A DNA stretch of 64,000 bases from Burkholderia sp. Ac-20365 (GCF_017104715.1 NZ_JAAGPI010000003.1:186001-250000); one strand, 5' to 3'. Counted from the first letter of the stretch, positions 8,018 to 17,061 are shown. The notes: a model not told the origin generated them from the letters alone. Made by a program: numbers and translations.

Positions 8018-9511
8018 TCAATGCTGAGACGCTTCGCGGTTTCTGGCAGCAGCAACGGCGGGCACGAGAATCGCGAAAACGACGATCGCCAGAGCGACGA
8101 TAAACAGTCCGACAAACGTCAGATGAACGGACTGATGCAACGCCAGACGAATCGCGGCAAAGCTGTCCGTACTGCCGGGGACTGACTCGATCACCTTGCG
8201 CAGTTGATCGGAGGTGACGACGCCGAGCGTCTTCGAATGAGCCAGTCCGTAGTTGAGCAAGGCGCCGAAGACGGTCGCACCGAGTGTGCTTCCGAGGTTG
8301 CGTGAGAACAGGTTTGAGGCGGTAGCGCTGCCACGTTGCGACTTGTCGACCTGCTCCTGGATAAGGACGAGAGAAGTGACGCTAAGTGCGCCCATTCCGA
8401 AGCCCATGACCAGCGATCCGATAGCGGCCAGAAGCGGGGCGCTATGAGGTGTCAACGAAACGAAGACCATCGCGCCAATCGGGATCACGGCGCTTCCACC
8501 GATGAGCAGCTTGCGCAGATCGAACCGGTGAAAGGAGCGGGCGGAAAGCGTGGCGCCTAGCGGCCAGCCCACCATGACCATGGTTAGCGCAAAGCCTGCG
8601 ACCACCGGCGTGCGATGCAGCACACCCTGAACATACATCGGCAGGAAAGTGGTCAGTCCCATCAAGGCCATGCCGGAGAAAACCGTCGCGAGGTTGGTCA
8701 TCGCAATGGGCCGATGTCCCCACAGGCTAAACGAAATCATCGGGTCGGGGCTTCGCAATTCCTGCCAGACAAACAGCGCTGCGCTTGCAACGAACACGCC
8801 GCCGCTGAGTATCGCGTGCGTATAGTCCGCTGTACTCAGGCTCGTCAGGCCGATCATGAACGCTGCGATGGCGACAGTGAAGAGAACCGCACCGCCGATA
8901 TCGATCGACGGCCGGGCATCTCTTTCCTTTTCATGCAGGAACAGGACAAACCCTGCGGCTGAAATCAATCCGATGGGGATGTTGATCCAGAAGATCCATG
9001 CCCACGAAAAGTCACGGACAATGAATCCGCCGATCATCGGCCCAAGGACCGCCGCCGTCGCCCACACGCTGGCCAGATACCCTTGAACCTTTCCACGCTC
9101 TTTCGCCGGATAGAGGTCGCCGACGATGGTCAGCGTGACCGGTTGTATAGAACCGGCGCCGATGCCCTGAATGAGTCTGAAGACGATCATCGCCGGCATC
9201 GACCAGGCGAAGCCGGCCAGCACCGATCCGATCAGAAAAATGGCAATGCCGGTGAGCATGATGCGCTTGCGGCCAAAGATGTCCGCGAGCTTGCCGAAGA
9301 CTACCGTCATGGCGGTCTGCGTCAGCAAAAACGACGAGAAAACCCAGCTATACAGGTGCAGTCCGCCGAGTTTCGTCACGATCTGCGGCATCGCGGTCGA
9401 GACGATTGTCGCTTCGATGGCGACCATCGCCAGCGAGGCCATCACGGCTGCGATGACAAGTGGCCTGGATGTCTCCGATCTTGAAGACAGGTTGGCTAGC
9501 ATTGTGTTCAT
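8018..9511 (-). CDS. MFS drug exporter, DHA2 (14-TM, EmrB/QacA) family
   Basis: A 497-aa transporter. The start ATG at 9511 has AGGA seven bases upstream; the frame opens earlier but without signals. Features include an acidic residue in TM1 (Val-Ala-Ile-Glu-Ala-Thr-Ile-Val), the loop motif Gly-Lys-Leu-Ala-Asp-Ile-Phe-Gly-Arg-Lys, and the exporter motif C-like Gly-Pro-Met-Ile-Gly-Gly in TM5. About 14 hydrophobic segments fit DHA2, and the length is typical. Substrate is not predictable. It lies upstream of the AhpD-like gene on the same strand, and the two could form an operon. Confidence 0.85.
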   Translation of the reverse strand: MNTMLANLSSRSETSRPLVIAAVMASLAMVAIEATIVSTAMPQIVTKLGGLHLYSWVFSSFLLTQTAMTVVFGKLADIFGRKRIMLTGIAIFLIGSVLAGFAWSMPAMIVFRLIQGIGAGSIQPVTLTIVGDLYPAKERGKVQGYLASVWATAAVLGPMIGGFIVRDFSWAWIFWINIPIGLISAAGFVLFLHEKERDARPSIDIGGAVLFTVAIAAFMIGLTSLSTADYTHAILSGGVFVASAALFVWQELRSPDPMISFSLWGHRPIAMTNLATVFSGMALMGLTTFLPMYVQGVLHRTPVVAGFALTMVMVGWPLGATLSARSFHRFDLRKLLIGGSAVIPIGAMVFVSLTPHSAPLLAAIGSLVMGFGMGALSVTSLVLIQEQVDKSQRGSATASNLFSRNLGSTLGATVFGALLNYGLAHSKTLGVVTSDQLRKVIESVPGSTDSFAAIRLALHQSVHLTFVGLFIVALAIVVFAILVPAVAAARNREASQH

Positions 9512-9839
9512 GGTATTCCTGCTGAAATGGCGACGGTTCAGGACAAGAATCCACGCGTCACCGAAATCGATAGACTCGGCAAGCCGTCTATCCCAAACAA
9601 GCGGGAACACCGGATAGCCTGGGTTCAACTGTACGGCCACGCTCTCCGCTTTTCACTGCCCGAAAGAGTCGAAAATCTGCTCAGGCGGCTCAAACGGATG
9701 TCTCCCTCATTGCCCGACATGGGGGACTATCTACGCGGAGTGGCTGAAAGCCGGTTGCGCGCACCGCCTGGTGTGTTTGAGAGCGGCCTGGCCACGGGAT
9801 ACTTGTCGTCGAGCGTGAAAAGCGCGCGTTCATCACTGA

Positions 9840-10160
9840 CCGGATCGGGGACTCTTTTTGCCGTTGAAGCGTCCCCGGCTGAGGTCACCCTGCTTGCGAC
9901 CGTGCGCGAAGTCTTCGAGACCAACACGTTCGGCACGATCGCGATGACGCGGGCGGTGATACCGCAGTTTCGTGAGCGTAAGGCTGGCGTCGTCATCAAC
10001 GTCACGTCGAGCGTGACGTTGAAAGCGGTACCTATTATTGCCGCTTATCGCGCTAGCAAGGCCGCGGTTGGTGCGTTCACCGAGTCAATGGCAATGGAAC
10101 TCGAGCAGTTTGGCGTGCGTGCTTGCCTGGTACTTCCGGGGCGCGCACCCGAGACTCCCG
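9840..10160 (+). pseudogene. Short-chain dehydrogenase (SDR), central remnant
   Basis: The plus frame has the middle of an SDR: Phe-Glu-Thr-Asn-Thr-Phe-Gly-Thr-Ile, Val-Ile-Asn-Val-Thr-Ser-Ser-Val, Tyr-Arg-Ala-Ser-Lys-Ala-Ala-Val-Gly-Ala-Phe-Thr-Glu-Ser, and Val-Leu-Pro-Gly-Arg-Ala-Pro-Glu-Thr. The Ser, Tyr and Lys catalytic residues remain. The nucleotide-binding Thr-Gly-x3-Gly-x-Gly start is not seen upstream, and the sequence ends abruptly at about 10156 against a dipeptidase remnant on the other strand. It is almost certainly inactive. Confidence 0.7.
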
Positions 10161-10591
10161 GCTCCATGACACCCGCCGGCACAACTGTTGTCCCGGTTGT
10201 AGGTAAGCAGCATCTGGCGAACGCCTAAATTCGCAAATAGCTCGACCATAGCGGGATCTTCGAGCAGCATATTTGAACCTTCGAGGTCGAACGAAACCGC
10301 GAGCTTTCGATGTTCACGCGCATGGTAAATATCGTCCATGGTGCCGACCAGCACGAAGTCTTCCGCGTGCTGAGTCAGCCAGTGTCTAAAGCCCGCGATC
10401 ACCCGTACTACGGTATCGAAAGGCGTCATGTCCATGCCCACATTGACCGACACATGGTGGAATCCGGCGTCCCGATAACGCTTCAGACTCGACATGTCCT
10501 GCCCTGGAATCAACGGAAGACAGGCATGTGCCTCCCACTGAATCAACTGCGTGTTACTGGATTCTGATTGCCTCATGTTCATCTCTTCCAA
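10160..10591 (-). pseudogene. Membrane dipeptidase (peptidase M19), N-terminal remnant
   Basis: Reading the minus strand, about 142 residues match an M19 dipeptidase, including Tyr-His-Ala-Arg-Glu-His-x-Lys-Leu-Ala-Val-Ser-Phe-Asp-Leu-Glu-Gly and Met-Leu-Leu-Thr-Tyr-Asn-Arg-Asp-Asn-Ser-x-Ala-Gly-Gly-Cys-His. M19 enzymes are usually ~330-400 aa, so about 60% is lost at ~10160, exactly where an SDR remnant from the other strand ends. The frame then continues through antisense SDR sequence without meaning. Confidence 0.75.
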
Positions 10592-10612
10592 AGCCTCCGA
10601 TCTCCTGGCTGA

Positions 10613-11524
10613 CTAGAACTTGTCGCTTAAAAATTCACCGAGGGCCGACAACACTTCGTTCGGCGCATCCTCGGGTAACAGATGACCTCCCGGCAACCCC
10701 GCGCCCGTAACATTCGTCGCCCAACGGGACCACGTATCGATGGGTGAGGTGTTTCTCGCCTTCTGTTCCTGCTCGCTCCAAAGCACCAGAACCGGACAGG
10801 CGAGCTTTCGACCCGCCGCAAGGTCGCTAGCGTCGTGTTCGTGATCTTCTGCTGCAGCGGCGCGGTAGTCTTCGCACATCGCGTGACGCACTTCCGGATT
10901 CCGAAAGGCGGTGCGATAAGCGTCGAGTGCCGTAGGATCGATGCGCGCGAGCCCGCCTGCCATCTTCGTCAGCGCTGCGTCGAGGTAAGCGTCTGGATCG
11001 GACGCCAGCATCCGTTCCGGAAGGTCGGCGGGCTGCGCCAGGAAAAACCAGTGCCAGGCGTTTAGCGCAAAGGTCTTGTCGACACCCGCGAACGCGTCGA
11101 GGGTAGGGATAACGGTCAGCGATGCATAGGCGGCGACCCGCTGAGGGTGGTCCAGTGCAAGCCGGTATCCGGCGCGCGCCCCCCGATCATGTCCGACCAC
11201 CGCGTACCGGTCATGCCCGAGCCGGTCCATCAACGCAACGAGCGCACCGGCGACGCGACGCTTGGTCCAGCGCGGCTTATCGTTGCGGGTCCGGCTGTCG
11301 CCATATCCCGGCAAGTCCGGGACGATGACGGTGTAGTGCTTCGCAAGCTCGGGCGCAATCAATCGCCACGCAACGTGAGTCTGCGGATAGCCGTGCAACA
11401 GCAAAACCGGCAATCCCGTGCCACCGACTCTGCCATGAAACGAGACATCTTCCGTTTCGATATCGAGCGTGGCGAAACCGGGGAAGAAGTCATTCGTAGC
11501 AGTTCGCGCGGTGTCGGTCGTCAT
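10613..11524 (-). CDS. Alpha/beta hydrolase, haloacetate dehalogenase-like
   Basis: A 303-aa alpha/beta hydrolase preceded by AAGGAG. The nucleophile elbow is Gly-His-Asp-Arg-Gly-Ala with Asp113 as nucleophile, the oxyanion region is Leu-Leu-His-Gly-Tyr-Pro-Gln-Thr, and a C-terminal Gly-Gly-His-Leu-Leu-Pro-Glu-Asp supplies the catalytic His. The aspartate nucleophile and the Trp-His-Trp-Phe-Phe-Leu-Ala-Gln-Pro segment match fluoroacetate and haloacetate dehalogenases, though some relatives are epoxide hydrolases. It lies just downstream of another alpha/beta hydrolase (25 bp) and probably shares its MerR-controlled promoter. Confidence 0.85.
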   Translation of the reverse strand: MTTDTARTATNDFFPGFATLDIETEDVSFHGRVGGTGLPVLLLHGYPQTHVAWRLIAPELAKHYTVIVPDLPGYGDSRTRNDKPRWTKRRVAGALVALMDRLGHDRYAVVGHDRGARAGYRLALDHPQRVAAYASLTVIPTLDAFAGVDKTFALNAWHWFFLAQPADLPERMLASDPDAYLDAALTKMAGGLARIDPTALDAYRTAFRNPEVRHAMCEDYRAAAAEDHEHDASDLAAGRKLACPVLVLWSEQEQKARNTSPIDTWSRWATNVTGAGLPGGHLLPEDAPNEVLSALGEFLSDKF

Positions 11525-11549
11525 GATTTTCTCCTTGTGGAACGTGACG

Positions 11550-12458
11550 TCATTGTCCGGATACCGATCTGACGAACTCCGCCAGATCGTGGTTGAACCG
11601 GTCCGGCTCTTCGATGAACGGCGCGTGTCCCGAACCGGCGTACACCTTGCTGGTGATACGTGGATTCAGTTCGGCCGCGCGGGCCAGCGTCGCGTTTGTA
11701 TCAACCAGTGCATCGTGGCCGCCGTAGATGAACAGCAATGGCACGCGCGCCTTGCTGATCCCATCAGCGGCAAACACCGTCATGGTCGGGATTTCCTTCT
11801 GCATGTCCCACGACGCCATCGCGGCGTTGGCGAGCAGCCGGTTAAAGGTGTCGGCATCCGGACGATGATTGAAGCACAATCCGACGAACGTACGTGCCCC
11901 GTCGAGATGTGTCTTCAGATCCGGAGAGTTCATGTTCTGATAGACCTCGGGGTGATCCACGATCTGTCCGGGCGCAAGCTCAACCACGCCATCGACGTAC
12001 ACGGCGCCGGCAATGTCGCGATCGCCGTAGGTTGCCAGGTAGTTGGATATGACCACGCTGCCGAGCGACCAACCCACTACAACGGGTTTGTTCGCATGCG
12101 AGCCCTTGATGACGGCGGCGAGGTCGTCGGCCCATTTCCGTCCGTCGTGATACGGTTGCGCACCGGATGGCTTATCCGTAAGGCCGTGACCGCGCAGATC
12201 GTAAGTAATGAGCCGGTATTGGCGCAATTGGGGGCTCTGCACCTGTGCGTCCCAGTTCAGGCGACTGCCGAGCAGGCCGTGAACCAGAATGATGGCCGGC
12301 CCGTTGGGGTTGCCGCTTTCCTGAACGGCAATTTTTACGCCATCGTTCGATGTCACGCTATAGCTGGTCGAGGCAGCGACTGCATCCGGTGCCGCTGCAA
12401 AAAGCGTTGCCGCCGAAAGTGCGCCGGTCATGAAAAAAGTGAGCATGCGGGTGGACAC
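11550..12458 (-). CDS. Secreted alpha/beta hydrolase
   Basis: A 302-aa hydrolase with an N-terminal signal peptide (a hydrophobic segment ending near Ala-Ala-Pro-Asp-Ala-Val-Ala). I take GTG 12458 as start because GAGGA lies seven bases upstream; an ATG at 12446 is the alternative. The oxyanion strand is Ile-Leu-Val-His-Gly-Leu-Leu-Gly-Ser, the nucleophile Ser is in Gly-Trp-Ser-Leu-Gly-Ser, the acid is in Tyr-Gly-Gly-His-Asp-Ala, and the final His is in Gly-Ser-Gly-His-Ala-Pro. It is divergent from a MerR gene, and a MerR-type promoter points at it. Substrate is unknown. Confidence 0.85.
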   Translation of the reverse strand: MSTRMLTFFMTGALSAATLFAAAPDAVAASTSYSVTSNDGVKIAVQESGNPNGPAIILVHGLLGSRLNWDAQVQSPQLRQYRLITYDLRGHGLTDKPSGAQPYHDGRKWADDLAAVIKGSHANKPVVVGWSLGSVVISNYLATYGDRDIAGAVYVDGVVELAPGQIVDHPEVYQNMNSPDLKTHLDGARTFVGLCFNHRPDADTFNRLLANAAMASWDMQKEIPTMTVFAADGISKARVPLLFIYGGHDALVDTNATLARAAELNPRITSKVYAGSGHAPFIEEPDRFNHDLAEFVRSVSGQ

Positions 12459-12490
12459 AGAATGATCCTCAAGAGTGAACAGTGCATGCA

Positions 12491-12521
12491 GTCTCAACCC
12501 TCACGTCAATGTGAGGGTCAA
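12491..12521 (-). promoter_or_regulatory. MerR-type promoter/operator with 19-bp spacer
   Basis: The arms ACCCTCAC (12497-12504) and GTGAGGGT (12511-12518) form a perfect inverted repeat with a 6-bp centre. On the minus strand TTGACC (12521-12516) and TGAGAC (12496-12491) sit as -35 and -10 elements 19 bp apart around it. That long spacer and central dyad are hallmarks of MerR-activated promoters. It drives the secreted hydrolase and faces the MerR gene. Confidence 0.75.
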
Positions 12522-12545
12522 GCGAAATGTGCTAACCTGATTTTC

Positions 12546-12932
12546 ATGAACGGGACGCCCTCGCAAAAGCTGCTGACGATCGGAGAACTGTCGCAACGCA
12601 CCGGTACAAGCGTGCGATCGATCCGGCATTACGACGAACATGGTTTGCTCGCGTCGGCGCGCGCAAGCAATGGCTACCGCATGTTTCCCGAGAAGGCCGT
12701 CACACAGGTCAGGCAGATCCAGCGCATGATCGCGACCGGTTTCACCATCGACGACATTCGCAGCTTTCCGGATTGCATGCTTCTCATCGAAGGCGCGCGC
12801 TCGTGCGACCAGATCACCGACGTCCAGCGGCAACGCCTTGAAGCAATCGATCGTCAGATGGCGGATCTCGAACGGCGCCGCGCGAGGCTCATCAAGACCT
12901 TGACGGAAGGTACGTTTCCGCCAATCGACTGA
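12546..12932 (+). CDS. MerR family transcriptional regulator
   Basis: A 128-aa regulator starting at ATG 12546. Residues 9-45 are the MerR winged helix (Leu-Thr-Ile-Gly-Glu-Leu-Ser-Gln-Arg-Thr-Gly, then Ser-Ile-Arg-His-Tyr-Asp-Glu-His-Gly-Leu-Leu), followed by the Tyr-Arg-x-Phe wing and a dimerisation coiled coil (about 88-120). Cys77 and Cys87 are the only cysteines and do not form a recognisable metal site, so I cannot call the inducer. It is divergent from two hydrolase genes whose promoter carries a perfect operator. The frame is open far upstream, but that part overlaps the hydrolase antisense and is not coding. Confidence 0.88.
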   Translation: MNGTPSQKLLTIGELSQRTGTSVRSIRHYDEHGLLASARASNGYRMFPEKAVTQVRQIQRMIATGFTIDDIRSFPDCMLLIEGARSCDQITDVQRQRLEAIDRQMADLERRRARLIKTLTEGTFPPID

Positions 12933-12987
12933 TGTGAAGCTGTTCGGCTCGCTGAGAAGTTGCATTTCAGAACTCGAAGAGCGCGCC

Positions 12988-13545
12988 TTAAACAGGTACA
13001 TTCGACGCGGATTTTTTCTTGCGAAGTTCTGCCCGCAGCCAGCTGTATTCCTGTTTTCCGACCGGCGCGGCATCGCGTTTGCCTAGCGCACTGACCGGTA
13101 GCCGGAACGTCTCGCGAGCGGTCCATGCGCCCAATGCGCCGATTGCGCCGATTGCCAGCGTGATCGTTCCGACAATCAGCGGAATGTGCTGGGTTCCGGG
13201 CGGCACTGCGACTGCAATGCACGCGGGCAGAACTGCGGTGATGGCCGTGCCGGCGTTCTGGCCGATAGCCATTGCCGTGACGCGGGTGCGTGTCGGAAAC
13301 AACTCCGGCATGAAGCTCGTCTAGACCGCGTTAAAGCATTGATAGACCACGCCCCGCATCACGATTGCAACGGCAATTGCCAACGTCGCATTGTGCAGAC
13401 TGATTGCATACAGATACACATACGAGAGTAGTCCCGACGCGAGCGCGCCGAATATGATGAGCGGGCGGCGATCGCGATGCGTGCTCGCTGCGAAACTCCA
13501 TAACAAATTGGTAAGGAAAATAGGTAGGAAACCTGATCGTATGAC
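12988..13545 (-). pseudogene. MFS (MHS-type) transporter, C-terminal remnant with a stop
   Basis: Two minus-strand frames join into one transporter tail: a segment ending Gly-Val-Val-Tyr-Gln-Cys-Phe-Asn-Ala-Val then an in-frame TAG at 13321-13323, then Phe-Met-Pro-Glu-Leu-Phe-Pro-Thr-Arg-Thr-Arg-Val-Thr-Ala-Met-Ala-Ile. The Glu-Leu-Phe-Pro-Thr-Arg signature is typical of metabolite:H+ symporters. The N-terminal half is missing: it gives way at about 13540 to an aldo/keto reductase remnant on the other strand. Confidence 0.7.
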
Positions 13546-14132
13546 TGAGCGAATCAACAAATCTGACAGGGCTTTTAAGTTTCCATCGGTCGGAGTCGGA
13601 GCGGGCAGCCTCGCGAACGCAGGAGGCGAGCAGGCATTCTTCGGAATGGTTCGTGCCGCGTGGGGGAGTGGCGTTCTCGGAGGCGTATCTGGACGGCGAA
13701 AGCGAGCAGCGGTTTGGCACAGCGCTGGCGGAATTTCCTCGAGAAGAACTGTTCCTGTCGACAAAGCTCGGCGGATATTTGCGCCAGCCCGGCGCAAGCG
13801 CAATGCCAGGCGGGGGCGACTATATTCTGGACTACACGTACGATACGGCGCTCAGATCGATTGAACGCAGTCTGGCACGGCGCAAGGTCGATCGGCTCGA
13901 TGCTGTCTATATCCATGATCGCGATCCTGGCTTTGCGGGAACGGCATATCGCGACGAGCTCGAGTCCGCGGCAGAAGGTGCTTTCGTTGCGTTGCGGCGT
14001 TTGAAGGAGGAAAACGTGGTCGGAGCAATCGGTGTTGCCAGTATGGACTGGCGGGCTCAGACCGCCAGATTTGGCACGAAACAGACGATTACCCTTATAT
14101 CCGTCAGTACAACAAGCAAGCCGCTTCATTGA
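13541..14132 (+). pseudogene. Aldo/keto reductase (aldose 1-dehydrogenase type), frameshifted and truncated
   Basis: From ATG 13541 the first frame gives Val-Gly-Val-Gly-Ala-Gly-Ser-Leu-Ala-Asn, the start of an aldo/keto reductase. Near 13655 the match moves to another frame: Ala-Phe-Ser-Glu-Ala-Tyr-Leu-Asp-Gly-Glu-Ser-Glu, then Glu-Leu-Phe-Leu-Ser-Thr-Lys-Leu-Gly-Gly, Ser-Ile-Glu-Arg-Ser-Leu, and Asp-Ala-Val-Tyr-Ile-His-Asp. Homology ends near 14075 at Ile-Gly-Val-Ala-Ser-Met-Asp, about half the expected ~330 aa. One frameshift plus a lost C-terminus mean no function. Confidence 0.75.
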
Positions 14133-14188
14133 AAGGAAGTACGCCGGCCAAGGCGCCGCATCCGCTGCGGTTCATCCGGTTTGCTGGA

Positions 14189-15136
14189 CTAGTGGCGAAT
14201 GGTTAGAGGGCGCCAATCGGTCTGATCCGTTGGCGGGGTCCATTTTTCGTCGACGACGTCCGGGACCGGTTGATACGTGCCTTTTTTGGGTGTTGGCTCC
14301 AGAAAGCGGCACCAGTTTTCAGGCTTGTTTTCCCAATCGATCTGGAGGCAAAAGCGGCCGTCATCGGTTACGCTCCACTTGCCGCTTGCGCTGTGGGATT
14401 GGACAAAACCACCGCCCGCCCAGTAGACGGTCAGTGTCCCGTTGGGGACGTTGACCCATTCTCGCAGTGCGCCTGCCGTATTTGTTCTCAGTATGGTGGC
14501 GCCCGGCATCAACGCTATCAGCTGGTCTCTGGTTAGTGGCAGGGGGCGGCCGCTGGCCGAGTGCGGCGGGTTGCCCTGGGCGATAGGGTTGGCCATTGCT
14601 ACCGCGCTTGCGTTCACTGATTCACCCGGTTTTACCTGCTGCTGCCCAGCGGGCGCTGGTGCGGCCCCAACAGCGGAAGACACAGGCGCAAGTGGGACAG
14701 CAGACGCCGTGGACGTGTCGGCCCCCGATGGCTTTGGTTCGGACGCGGAAGATTGCGCGCCGCGTGCGGTCGTCGAGGCGCCGGCCGAACTGGCAGTTGA
14801 CGGCGGCCGGTTGCCTGTTGCCCGTTCGACCGACGCGGCAGGTACGGAAGCTGCCTTTGCATTCGGCTTCGTCGCGGGTGCTACGGCATGGCGTTGTTCA
14901 GCTTTGCGCTTCTTTTTCGCATCGGCTTCAGCCTGGGCCGCCTGGTCGAGAACGAAATCCACACGCTGGACCAGAGCAGGGACATCGGATGGCGTAACGT
15001 GGACGTACCTTGGTGACTGTTGCAACTGAGGCGACCACTGCGCGCGATCCCGTTTCGCAACGACTGTCGAGTCGGCGAAAAGCAGTGTGAGCAGCCCTGA
15101 TAGCACGCCCGCGCGAATCGGCCAGATCATCGTCAT
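14189..15136 (-). CDS. Secreted protein with Ala/Ser/Pro-rich linker and conserved C-terminal domain (unknown)
   Basis: A 315-aa protein. The N-terminus has a membrane or signal segment (Trp-Pro-Ile-Arg-Ala-Gly-Val-Leu-Ser-Gly-Leu-Leu). Residues ~75-200 are a low-complexity Ala/Ser/Pro/Thr linker. The last ~115 residues form a compact domain with Asn-Gly-Thr-Leu-Thr-Val-Tyr-Trp-Ala-Gly-Gly-Gly, Gly-Lys-Trp-Ser-Val-Thr-Asp-Asp-Gly-Arg-Phe-Cys-Leu, and Trp-Cys-Arg-Phe. This pattern (strand, Gly-x-Trp, Cys-Leu, Trp-Cys) resembles DUF995-like exported proteins, but I am not sure. ATG 15136 has GGAGG twelve bases upstream; ATG 15148 is too close to it and ATG 15130 is possible. Confidence 0.65.
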   Translation of the reverse strand: MTMIWPIRAGVLSGLLTLLFADSTVVAKRDRAQWSPQLQQSPRYVHVTPSDVPALVQRVDFVLDQAAQAEADAKKKRKAEQRHAVAPATKPNAKAASVPAASVERATGNRPPSTASSAGASTTARGAQSSASEPKPSGADTSTASAVPLAPVSSAVGAAPAPAGQQQVKPGESVNASAVAMANPIAQGNPPHSASGRPLPLTRDQLIALMPGATILRTNTAGALREWVNVPNGTLTVYWAGGGFVQSHSASGKWSVTDDGRFCLQIDWENKPENWCRFLEPTPKKGTYQPVPDVVDEKWTPPTDQTDWRPLTIRH

Positions 15137-15645
15137 TCGCAGTTGCATCCTCCGCTAGTGGGCGGGGCTGGACAGACAAAATACCCACCAGCAACCTTGT
15201 CGGAAAAGTACCGCAGTAGCATGGGGAACTGCAATCGGCAGTTTTCCGGTCTGTATTCGAATCGTATTCGCGAGTTTACACGCGTCATGCTGATACTTCA
15301 GTTGAACGAGTCCGTGGCGCCCGTCACCCTGCATGGCAGGATGCAAGACTGTGCCGCGATAAGGTGGCGTCCGGCGCTTTCGCACCATAGACAACTTTTG
15401 CCCTTCCCTTGGGAAATTGAATCGTGGTCGAGTACTTATTGCGCACGTTCAGGCGTGAGAGCAGCCGTCTGCACGCTGAATTTTGAAGAGACACTACCGC
15501 GCGGCTACACAAGATGGTGGTTCATTATCGATACTCGCCCGCGTCACGCACGCGCGAAGAGACATTGACCCCGAAAAAGCACTGACGGCCGGGTCAATCC
15601 TCGCGTGATCACCACGACCACGGCGGCCGAAATCTTCCTCGCTGC
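15137..15645. other. Intergenic spacer, nothing recognised
   Basis: About 500 bp with no recognisable gene, RNA, repeat or strong promoter on either strand. The frames here lack ribosome sites and family resemblance. Confidence 0.5.
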
Positions 15646-16962
15646 TCATGGATTCACAGCTACTGAACTCTCAAGTGATCCAGTCCGAACTAGACGATAT
15701 CGCCCCATCCCGACAATACCAACGAGTGAAATAGCCGACAGCAGCGAGAAGAACGCGGCGAGCGGCAACCACTCGCCGTTGAATCGCTGTGCGAGCATCG
15801 TGCCGAGTAAGGGCGTCGTGCCGCCTGCGATCATCGTACAGAGTTGGTAGGCGATCGAGATACCCGAATAGCGCACACGTGTAGGAAACGCGGGCGTGAT
15901 GAAACCTGCGATCACCGCATAGATTGCCGACAGCGTCACGACAGCGACCGAGATCCCTACGACGATGGCAACGGGGTTCATGGTTTTGACCAGCAGGAAC
16001 ATCGGGTAAGGCGTGAGCATCGACAGCACGGCTGCAACGGTCAGAAAGCGAGTCTCGCCGAAACGCTGAGCGAGCAGCGCGGAGATCGGCTGCGACAGCA
16101 ACTGGATGATGGTGACGATGAAAAGGCAATCGAGAATGAACGACTTCGACATGCCGAGATAGGTCGTCACATACGAAATCATGAACGTGTTCGTGAAGAA
16201 GAAGCCAGCGGAGCCAATCGTCGTCGCCATCGCGGCGAGAAGTATCGGATACCACGCGGTGCGCAGTACTTCGCCAACGGGGTTCTTCGCTACGGCATTG
16301 TTCTTGCGCACGCGCTCGAATTCGGGCGACTCCTTCACGCCCAGGCGAATAACGATACCGATCAGCAGCAGCACGAAGCTCGCCAGAAAGGGCAGACGCC
16401 AACCCCACGACACGAAGCTTTCATGATCGAGCGACGTGACGAGCCGGAACGAGATCAGCGACAGAATCAGACCGGCAGGGCTGCCCATCTGTGGAAACGA
16501 TGCGAAGAACGTTTTGCGCCCTTGCGGTGCGTGTTCGCTCGCCATCAGCACGGCGCCGCCCCATTCGCCACCCACGGCGATCCCCTGCAATATGCGCAAT
16601 AGAACCAGCAGGATCGGCGCCCAGATGCCGATCGTCGCATAGCCCGGTAGCAGACCAATGCCCGTCGTCGCGATGCCCATCAGGAACATCGTCAGCAGCA
16701 ACATCTTCTTGCGTCCGATCCTGTCGCCTAGATGGCCGAATACCGCGCCGCTCAACGGTCGCGCGACGAAGCCGACGAAGAAGGTCGCGAACGATGCCAT
16801 CGTGCTGACGAAGTGATTGCTGCCTGGAAAGAACACCTCACCGAGCACGAGCGCGGCGGCTGTCGCGTACGTGTAGTAATCGTAGAACTCGACGGCAGTG
16901 CCGATGAATGCCGCCGTGGCGGCGCGCACGGGTTGATGGGTGCTGGGTGTGAGATTTGACAT
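15646..16962 (-). CDS. MFS transporter, metabolite:H+ symporter (MHS) family
   Basis: A 438-aa, 12-TM carrier. It shows Gly-Thr-Ala-Val-Glu-Phe-Tyr-Asp-Tyr in TM1, Gly-His-Leu-Gly-Asp-Arg-Ile-Gly-Arg-Lys in loop 2-3, and Gly-Gly-Glu-Trp-Gly-Gly-Ala in TM4, all diagnostic of the MHS group that takes up shikimate, citrate, dicarboxylates or aromatic acids. It is the last gene of a minus-strand row (M20 hydrolase, CitE-like lyase, transporter). An inverted repeat (CCGAATT/AATTCGG, 17021-17044) lies in its upstream gap. The substrate is probably an organic acid; this is inference from family and neighbours. Confidence 0.88.
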   Translation of the reverse strand: MSNLTPSTHQPVRAATAAFIGTAVEFYDYYTYATAAALVLGEVFFPGSNHFVSTMASFATFFVGFVARPLSGAVFGHLGDRIGRKKMLLLTMFLMGIATTGIGLLPGYATIGIWAPILLVLLRILQGIAVGGEWGGAVLMASEHAPQGRKTFFASFPQMGSPAGLILSLISFRLVTSLDHESFVSWGWRLPFLASFVLLLIGIVIRLGVKESPEFERVRKNNAVAKNPVGEVLRTAWYPILLAAMATTIGSAGFFFTNTFMISYVTTYLGMSKSFILDCLFIVTIIQLLSQPISALLAQRFGETRFLTVAAVLSMLTPYPMFLLVKTMNPVAIVVGISVAVVTLSAIYAVIAGFITPAFPTRVRYSGISIAYQLCTMIAGGTTPLLGTMLAQRFNGEWLPLAAFFSLLSAISLVGIVGMGRYRLVRTGSLESSVAVNP

Positions 16963-17061
16963 GGGCGTTCTGTGGCGCTGTCGATTGGGGGCGGCGAGTC
17001 AGGTGTCTCTTTATCGGTCGCCGAATTGGATTCGTAAAATTCGGGTTTTTTATCGGGAGCA

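Noticed and set aside
11469..12545. A long upstream extension of the MerR frame
   Set aside because: It lies antisense to the secreted hydrolase; MerR homology begins at 12546.
17021..17044. CCGAATT-N10-AATTCGG hairpin followed by T-rich DNA on the plus strand
   Set aside because: It looks like a terminator only for plus-strand transcripts, and no plus-strand gene precedes it. It could be an operator, but nothing supports one binding protein.
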